Assembly: GCA_958510875.1 (NCBI GenBank)
Contig: OY294068.1
Location: 153,734,388-153,798,387 of the forward strand
DNA: 64,000 nt
Direction of reading: 5' to 3'
DNA from: Endomychus coccineus
Lineage: Eukaryota > Arthropoda > Insecta > Coleoptera > Endomychidae
Part shown: piece by piece, positions 58,190 to 64,000 of the stretch
Numbering within the stretch: the first letter of the stretch is position 1
Layout of the letters: each line of letters begins with the position of its first letter
Made by a program: the position numbers and the translations under genes
Notes under the pieces: model-generated
Told to the model about the DNA's origin: nothing
The model's database searches: none
Seen by the model: only the letters and a program-made list of their open reading frames with translations

Positions 58190-58985
58190 GTATGTTTCAA
58201 AATCGATGATTTGATACTGATAATTGTAAAAAATATTTAAAGTTAACGGGATCTGAGGTACACAATAAATTATATTGCTGGTATTGTTCGCTATTTACAT
58301 CTGATACATCTTCATGTTGGGGGCACTTGGGTTATGATGATTTGAAAAATTCAGCTCGTGGTATAGACAGACATGAAAAATTGCAGGAACATATTACATC
58401 GAGTATTAAGTTTAAATTAACCGGTAAACAGAATGTTGTTAAAGGAGGAAAACATATAATTTGGTAGACAAGAAACTACATTATAAACACTTTTTTTATG
58501 AAATTTTGATACTATTAAAGGTCAAATTGAGATTCGATTTTCCGATTTACCTACATGAATTGAAGTTTTTTGTATAACTTAGTTCTAAAATATAAATTTT
58601 TTGATAAAATAGCACTGCACAATGAATTATGCGTTATATATGCGGATAAAGATATTTTAGGCCAGTACGACAGTCACGCCGATATGATAAAATATATGAT
58701 AGACAATGATTTGCAACAAGTTTTACCTCAGTTTTATAAACTACTTTGTTTGACAGTCACCATTCCTGTCCCGTCGGCTTCGGTGAAGAGATCATTTTCT
58801 ACTCTCAAACGAATTAAAACTTACATGCCAAGTACAATGGGCCAAAATCGTTTATACAATGTTAGTTTAATATCTAGGTACTGAAAAAGATTTAGTAAAA
58901 CACAAAATGATAAATTTTTTGATAATATTATTGATCATTTTTTGCAAACTAAAGACCGTAGAATTCCGTTAATATATAAAAAAGT
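58190..58985 (+). pseudogene. TTF-finger hAT transposase with central deletion
   Basis: N-terminal part: KYLKLTGSEVHNKLYCWYCS, then GYDDLKNSARGIDRHEKLQEH, a TTF-type zinc finger region with its Cys pair and His. The catalytic middle is missing. The C-terminal part (58570-58884) has NDLQQVLPQFYKLLCLTVTI, then VPSASVKRSFSTLKRIKTYM and ..NRLYNVSLIS. The usual SVERSFS is SVKRSFS. A stop follows ISRY, and the frame continues in pieces to ..KDRRIPLIYKK. Confidence 0.85.
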
Positions 58986-59790
58986 TAATAAAATTAATTT
59001 GAAAAAAAACAAAATATGAAAAATTCCAAAAAAAAGAAAAAATATTTAAAATCCAAAAAAATAAAAGAAAAAAAACGAACAAAAAAATGTTTTGCCAAGA
59101 GAAACTCTATACCTCCACGTTGGTTCTTGCTGGGTAACAATTAATTTTGTCACTGAAGTAGCTGGTACGGTCGCTGTGCAAAGGTTAAGAGGCTGTGAAT
59201 AGAGTATATTGTTACAAAAACGTTTTATGTCCAGCCTCCTCTCTCAAAAATTCACGAGCCGCCACTGGTGTGGTGTCCTAGGAACGTTTGGGTGTGTATT
59301 GTTTAAAATTACTAAAGCAGAAGATAGACTTAGGCATGGTGATCTAATCACAACGTATAGAAACCTTCATAATACATTTTCTGTTAATCTCGGTGATATA
59401 TTTAACATTATTGCGGACGCCCGTTTACATGGTCACTCTTCCAAATTAAGGCATAAAAATTGTAAAACATTCTGTAGGCAACATTTTATTCGCAATAGAG
59501 TAGTTGGTGTATGGAATGCATTGGACTCTGACACTGTTGAATCACCTTCCGTAAGCTCATTCAAAAATCATATTCATTCTCTGCTATTCATCAGTTGATT
59601 TAGTCCAATGTATGTCTTATCATGAATTAATTTTTGTACTTGCTGTTGTATTTTGTAAAATTGATATTATTTAGTATTTTTCTCAAATAGGTGTTATTTA
59701 TCTTCTACAAATGTTATTATGTATACTTGAGTCACATATGAGTTTATCCTCGACTTTTATCCTAACGAATAATAATAATAATAATACCGA

Positions 59791-60360
59791 AAGCTACAGA
59801 AGTGACGGAGGCAATGTACCACCAAAAGAATCGTAGCGATTTTTAAAACAGTTGATAAAATGCATTGATTAAATCAATGATGAATGTAATTGGAATTCTA
59901 TTGTCATGTTTGATAACTTCCTGACCTCCTGTATAGTGGATTCACATTTATCCTGAAAACGATGAAAACTCAATAGCGCAACATGTGTAAAACGAGGGTT
60001 GAACGCTACGAAAATACATGAAAAATTGAATTTGCGGAAATGTGTTCTGCGACAACATCGCGGCATAAGCGTCTAAAAGAGCCAGAGCTAGCTGGATATC
60101 GCGCAGGAGCCCAAACTACATGGGTCGCGAGTCCGTCGACCTAATGCCAGTAGACTAGTTGAAGGCACGTACTTTTGTCGCTTTATTTCGTAAACACTGG
60201 CCTTATTTCCGGTTTTGCGTTGCACCACTGCACCTCCAAGGGTTCAATTATTATGTTTCCGACAACTTACCTACATATCCATAGTGCGCGACTGTCAATG
60301 TCAATGTGAAGCAATTGTTTTGAATCGCACTCCATTTATTTACGTCAAACATATCACCTT
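59791..60360. other. Intergenic DNA
   Basis: A G+C-richer section at 60060-60260 is not assigned. The 65-codon minus-strand ORF at 59869-60066 has no motif. Confidence 0.35.
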
Positions 60361-60364
60361 AGAA

Positions 60365-60374
60365 ATGTACAAAG
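60365..60374 (+). other. Candidate ATG micro-exon with strong splice donor
   Basis: agaaATGTACAAAG is followed by gtgagt, a near-perfect donor. If used, it would encode MYK plus one base. No further exon identified; may be chance. Confidence 0.2.
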
Positions 60375-62055
60375 GTGAGTAGAAGGGCATGTATTGGTAA
60401 TAAAATTATAATGGTATATATTTCCAATCATATGTTTCATTATAAATTATTTTGTAAATTTGAATAATATAATTATCTGAAAATAATTTTTCAGTATCTT
60501 GTATTATTTTCAAAGAATTAAAATATTTCTATTATTTGACTTATTCATTATTATTAATCATAATTTAGACTTGAATGCAATACCTGGAAAAGAATTTGTT
60601 CATTCTTTATATTAATTTTTTGTTCCATTCTATTAATTTTATAAGAAGGTGCCTCATTGATAACGAATATTTTCATTTTACTATGATAATTTCATAAAAC
60701 CAAAAATTATTGTCAAAAGCATATTTCTTCGTTTCGGGAAGTAAACTTATATATATCATAAATTTTGATAAATATTAATTCAAGCAAAATTTACAGAAAT
60801 TTGTTTCAAAATATGTTCACATTTCTGATTTAGTATTTCTGGGGGTAAAAAATTAAACAAACCGAAACGAGATTTCGCGATCAATAACTAGAGTGTGACC
60901 TACATTTTGAGAGATAATTTGCGAAGCGATGGACAATATTCACAGTGGATTTCACGAGGGAAGCTGTGCTTTTCCGACGCAATGCATTCGAACCTCCAAT
61001 AAAAGCTAATTCAATTCTTTATGGATGACGAAATTCTTACAATCGAGACATTTGAGTTGCAATCAGGAGGAATCAGAGATTAATCCATTTCTACAAAATA
61101 TCACTATCATGGAAATTAATTTATATTGATTTTATATTGTGAAATTTTGGAAGAATTAATGAAGCATTTCAAAATGTATTCAAGTACCTAATCGAATAAA
61201 TGGAACTAAAAACAGATGAATTTTATTGGAAGTTGATTGATAATTTCAAATTGTCGATTTTGATGAGAATAATATATTAAAATTTATCAAAATCATCGGC
61301 TATATGAATTAATGGATGTACGTCTGACTTCTTTCTTTGTCCATCCAAACATGTTTAAAATTCGGCCTGGACATAGTTTAAACAAAAAGTCTGCTTGGCG
61401 TAGCTCATGTAATGGCAGCTCTTCCCAATAATTAACTGATCTGAAGATCACTAACTTCCCTCACCCTACTTTTGTTAGCAACTTTTTTGTTTTCGGGACA
61501 CTGCGAGCTTAATGTATGATGGCGATATATATTTACTAGCCAACAACTAAAAAATATTGTATTGCAAATAATTAGAAGCAGCCGAAAACGTAAAAAGAAG
61601 TGAAATTTCACTCTATGTCATGATATTGGAAGTTCATTTGAATTGACAACATATGTTTTGTTATAATATTCGGCTGCCAGTTGAACTGACAAAACCATTG
61701 ACATAGAGGGACATTGTAAACCTTATTTTCATGATACCACATATTTTTTTAGACCTATTACAATATTTGTCTCATACTAGGAATATGTAGTGATGGATAT
61801 AATTTGAGGTTGAAAACCAAATTAATTGACAGAGGAAAGGCATAAATTAACATACTTAAGTGTCTATACTTTTTACAAACAATTCTGATTCTTGATCAAA
61901 ATACGTTTCCCTCACATATTTTGATGCCGTAAGTTCAAGAATTACAGACATTTTATAGAAACATAATCTAAAAGTTAGCTTCAAACCTCAAAATAAATTG
62001 TCCTATTTTTATTCAATGCTGAAGATAAAACAAATAAGTTTAACTTAGAGTATAT
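60375..62055. other. A+T-rich intergenic DNA
   Basis: No gene, RNA or element recognised. Confidence 0.4.
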
Positions 62056-62261
62056 AAATTAACCTGTTTAGAGTGTGATAACTTTTACATCGGTAGATCT
62101 AGTCGTAATATATAAATTAGATATAAGCAACATTTTCGATCTTTTAGACTTAATAAAACAGTTTCATCTTTCTCTAACCATATTTTAGAAACAGGGCTCA
62201 ATTTTCCAAATTTAGATGAAGGTAAAATTTTACATAACCTAAGTAGAGGTTTGCAATTAAA

Positions 62262-62279
62262 CACACACACACACACACA
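62262..62279. repeat. (CA)n microsatellite at the MITE boundary
   Basis: About nine CA units, located exactly between the PLE coding remnant and the left end of the MITE. Confidence 0.9.
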
Positions 62280-62810
62280 AATTACGTAACGCAATTTTGG
62301 GGGGAGGGGTCATGGATTGGTTACATTTTGTGACGAAGGGGGGCTGGGGGCTTATACGGTCGCGTTACGTAACAAAATGCGAATACAAATATATTTTTCG
62401 TTTGGAATATTGCATTTAAAATAAACGGGCGTACTTGAAGTATTTTAAATTTAAGCGCGGTTTGTGAGCAGCCGATAAAGTAAAATTCTTGGCGGTTCAA
62501 ATCAACTATTTTTATTTACTGTTTGAGTATGCATATAAATAAGCACACATCTGTCGACACAAGTGTGATGATTTGATTTTCAGTTTCTACTTTTACAAAT
62601 AAGAAACAATGTCTGGTAAGAACAAACATTCGTATAGCAAATTGTTTTTGATAAAACAAAATGAGTATTTGGGGGGGGGGGGGTACATTCATAACACGTT
62701 ACGCAATATCACGGGGGGGACTCAATGGTTTGTTACGGTTCGTGACAAAGGGGGAAGGGGGATGGAAAAATAGTGAAAAGCAGCGTTACGTAATTTGTGA
62801 ATGACCCCGT
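62277..62810. mobile_element. About 530-bp TIR element with GTTACGTAAC-type ends
   Basis: Left caaattacgtaacgc and right gcgttacgtaatttgtg are mirrors. Each end also has a subterminal gttacgtaac or cgttacgcaa copy and a G-rich tract (G runs at about 62298-62306, 62334-62350, 62671-62684 and 62714-62720). It interrupts the PLE frame. Superfamily not assigned; no clean TSD because of the CA repeat. Confidence 0.78.
62534..62615 (+). promoter_or_regulatory. TATA box and mini first exon inside the TIR element
   Basis: TATAAATA at 62534-62541 is followed by ATGTCTG (62609-62615) directly before a gtaaga donor. This looks like the promoter and first exon of the parental transposon's gene, retained in a deletion derivative. 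No later exon is present. Confidence 0.35.
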
Positions 62811-63112
62811 AGAATCAATAGAAATTTTCAAAGGTATTGAAAAAAATGACAATAAAATTTTAAACGGTCAATTAGATGTGTAATGTATATATAGCATTCT
62901 GTTTCATGTCCTGATAACCTGAAATTTCCCATAATCCTCTTGTGCCTCCGCATTAAAATTTCCTTATCACAATATTAACTCTACCTCATTATACAATTTC
63001 AATTATAGGTACTATTCTAACAATGTATTTCCCCAACCGGAACCCCATTTGTTACCTGTGTCTTATATTGTGCCTACCATAAATAACTAAGATTATTCAT
63101 ATTTTTTTATAT

Positions 63113-63160
63113 TAGTATCGTTTGAAGATGTTACGATAGTGTCGAAACTTTAATCACGAT
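63113..63160 (+). repeat. PLE 3'-end-like motif (degenerate hammerhead context)
   Basis: tttgaagatg..gtgtcgaaactttaatcacg has the tgaaga ... gaaac spacing of PLE terminal motifs, but the helix II segment pairs at only about three positions. Its location 230 bp after the GIY-YIG stop fits the element's 3' end. Confidence 0.4.
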
Positions 63161-63560
63161 TTGTTTTTATAATATATGTGATAAAAAACAAAGTAAAACT
63201 GTTTTATTATATCAATATGATAAATTATCACAAAGTAATGACTTCCACCATTGAATTTTTTAATATATCCCGAAAATTGAAATGAAATTCTCAAGCACAA
63301 TTAGTGTCAACGTTAAGGAAATATATTTTCAGTACGTATGAAAATTTATGGACAGGATGACAGGTTCCTAGCTGCATTTAACACATACCTAAGTATAAAA
63401 ATCTGTAGTTTTAATAGCAACATAAATTTAGTATCGTATGCCTTAGTGTAATAACAATTATTACGAAATAGAATACTGTGTAACATTCATTTGTTTGAAT
63501 TTAATTAACTTTGAGGAATTTGACTAATTCTGTAAGAAAAAACGTTCCAAACTTTATCTC
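63161..63560. other. A+T-rich intergenic DNA
   Basis: No feature recognised. Confidence 0.35.
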
Positions 63561-63832
63561 TATCCTGAAATTAGTTTGAGGCGATCATTGTGTCAACCTG
63601 CACTTCCGACTATTTCGTTTAATGTTTAATATTCTGTGCCAAAGCTTTCTCTCTAGTGTCAGCTGCCATTTATGGAACATTTACCGGTTTGTCTGTTTCA
63701 CGTGTTGTCGGAGTCGTGTGCGTTTTTTCAGAGATTATTTTTAGGAGCAAATTCTTCTTGAATTGTGCTCTTTCAACTTTTTCTACTATCTAGAATAACT
63801 GCAGTGACGACCCCGGCTTCAAACTTTCAGTA
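63561..63832 (+). mobile_element. Possible short LTR with primer-binding-like site
   Basis: A segment starting near tgtcaacctgcacttcc and ending ..actgca is followed by gtgacgaccccgg (63803-63815), which resembles primer-binding sites after insect LTRs. No second LTR, gag or pol is visible before the window ends, so this is only a suggestion. The rest to 64000 shows nothing recognisable. Confidence 0.22.
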
Positions 63833-64000
63833 AAAGGAAAACGTTTAACACAAGTATTCGTGTACCTTTATTATTTGTACAACAGTTCATCTGCACTGTC
63901 ATCATTATCGCTCAAAAGCTTCAAAACCGCACTTTCTGGAGATGATCATAATGTAACGTCACATACTTATAGTTCCAGACAGTTGTTTTGCTTCTCATAG

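Larger units (their letters stand above)
57642..59267 (+). mobile_element. hAT deletion derivative with perfect 8-bp TSD
   Basis: TIRs cagtggcggctc (57642) and gagccgccactg (59267); the left end is followed by ctcgaaggaggc, and the right end is preceded by ctcctctctcaaaaattcac. The direct repeat gtgtggtg flanks it at 57634-57641 and 59268-59275. It carries remnants of a TTF-finger/hAT transposase, listed separately. Confidence 0.95.
57240..59790 (+). pseudogene. CR1/L2-like LINE reverse transcriptase, split by a hAT insertion
   Basis: 5' part: LQLSPVTSQKYFGITISDNLTW followed by SRHIEEMC (RT thumb), then YKTYVRPIIECGSSVWC up to 57641. 3' part from 59268: LITTYRNLHNTFSVNLGDIF, RLHGHSSKLRHKNCKTFCRQ, HFIRNRVVGVWNALD and TVESPSVSSFKNHI, ending at 59598. 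The 3' end carries aataataataataata (59768-59784), like the short simple-repeat tails of CR1/L2-type LINEs. Frameshifts occur near 57540. The upstream palm and endonuclease are missing. Confidence 0.85.
62056..62883 (+). pseudogene. PLE GIY-YIG endonuclease remnant, split by a MITE
   Basis: 5' part: LTCLECDNFYIGRSSRNI (GIY-YIG signature with FYIG and an Arg), stop, then HFRSFRLNKTVSSFSNHILE and TGLNFPNLDEGK up to GLQLN at about 62262. After the MITE it resumes at 62811 with VESIEIFKGIEKNDNKILNG followed by QLDV and a stop at 62881-62883, the usual C-terminal end including the catalytic Glu region. No reverse transcriptase is visible upstream, so this is a 5'-truncated or decayed copy and a third PLE lineage in the window. 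Confidence 0.8.

Noticed and set aside
63561..63832. Complete LTR retrotransposon at the right end of the window
   Set aside because: Only a possible short LTR and primer-site-like sequence are seen; no gag, pol or second LTR, so listed at low confidence only.
1..64000. tRNA, rRNA or a complete host gene
   Set aside because: No A/B-box tRNA fold, rRNA segment or multi-exon host gene with recognisable domains was found on reading; a dedicated tRNA scan and RNA-seq could still reveal some.

Overview
The window looks like an insect nuclear genome segment. It is A+T rich, and every recognisable coding piece belongs to a transposable-element family common in insects: Tc1/mariner/pogo, hAT, Harbinger-like, Penelope-like elements (PLEs), non-LTR retrotransposons and an LTR element. 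Order and species cannot be assigned from sequence alone. I found no host gene I can name, no tRNA or rRNA, and nothing prokaryotic. The only host-gene candidates are small: a THAP-domain exon, an unidentified open stretch at 53.1-53.4 kb, and a tandemly duplicated putative first exon at 43.7 and 44.3 kb.

Layout. 0-1.6 kb: Tc1/mariner-type relic. 2.3-4.8 kb: nearly complete PLE (reverse transcriptase plus GIY-YIG endonuclease, minus strand) with inverted terminal repeats that carry hammerhead-ribozyme cores and an 18-bp target duplication. 7.6-8.8, 15.3-16.1 and 21.6-24.7 kb: three copies of one foldback family; the third holds three further inserted elements, one Harbinger-like with a MADF ORF. 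8.9-10.6 kb: mariner-type element with about 300-bp TIRs. 11.1-14.7 kb: diverged long-inverted-repeat element containing a 252-bp MITE with a 9-bp TSD. 16.7-17.7 kb: mariner relic. 19.1-20.6 kb: 92-bp satellite, with a few inverted units at 37.8-38.1 kb. 25.6-27.7 kb: inverted repeats around the THAP exon. 30.1-30.8 kb: IS630-like transposase relic. 31.9-34.9 kb: foldback, half foldback and truncated LTR. 35.7-37.2 kb: LINE 3' end abutting a deleted mariner. 39.2-40.0 kb: large hairpin element. 40.6-45.3 kb: LINE and hAT relics and tandem duplications.

45.3-49.3 kb is a pogo/Tigger-like element holding a foldback element, which holds a PLE relic, plus a separate MITE inside the pogo transposase. 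50.9-53.1 kb: mariner-type transposase split by a solo LTR with a 4-bp TSD. 54.7-57.0 kb: BED/hAT relic beside a 200-N gap. 57.2-59.8 kb: CR1-like LINE split by a hAT deletion derivative with a perfect 8-bp TSD. 62.1-63.2 kb: PLE GIY-YIG relic split by a MITE.

The genes do not form a pathway; the region is a multi-layer transposon graveyard. The strongest observations concern PLE hammerhead ribozymes. Two PLE lineages carry recognisable cores. A 56-bp PLE scrap at 33.06 kb, flanked by a 12-bp target duplication, begins within one base of the predicted self-cleavage position, as if a ribozyme-cleaved RNA had been reverse-transcribed into the genome.
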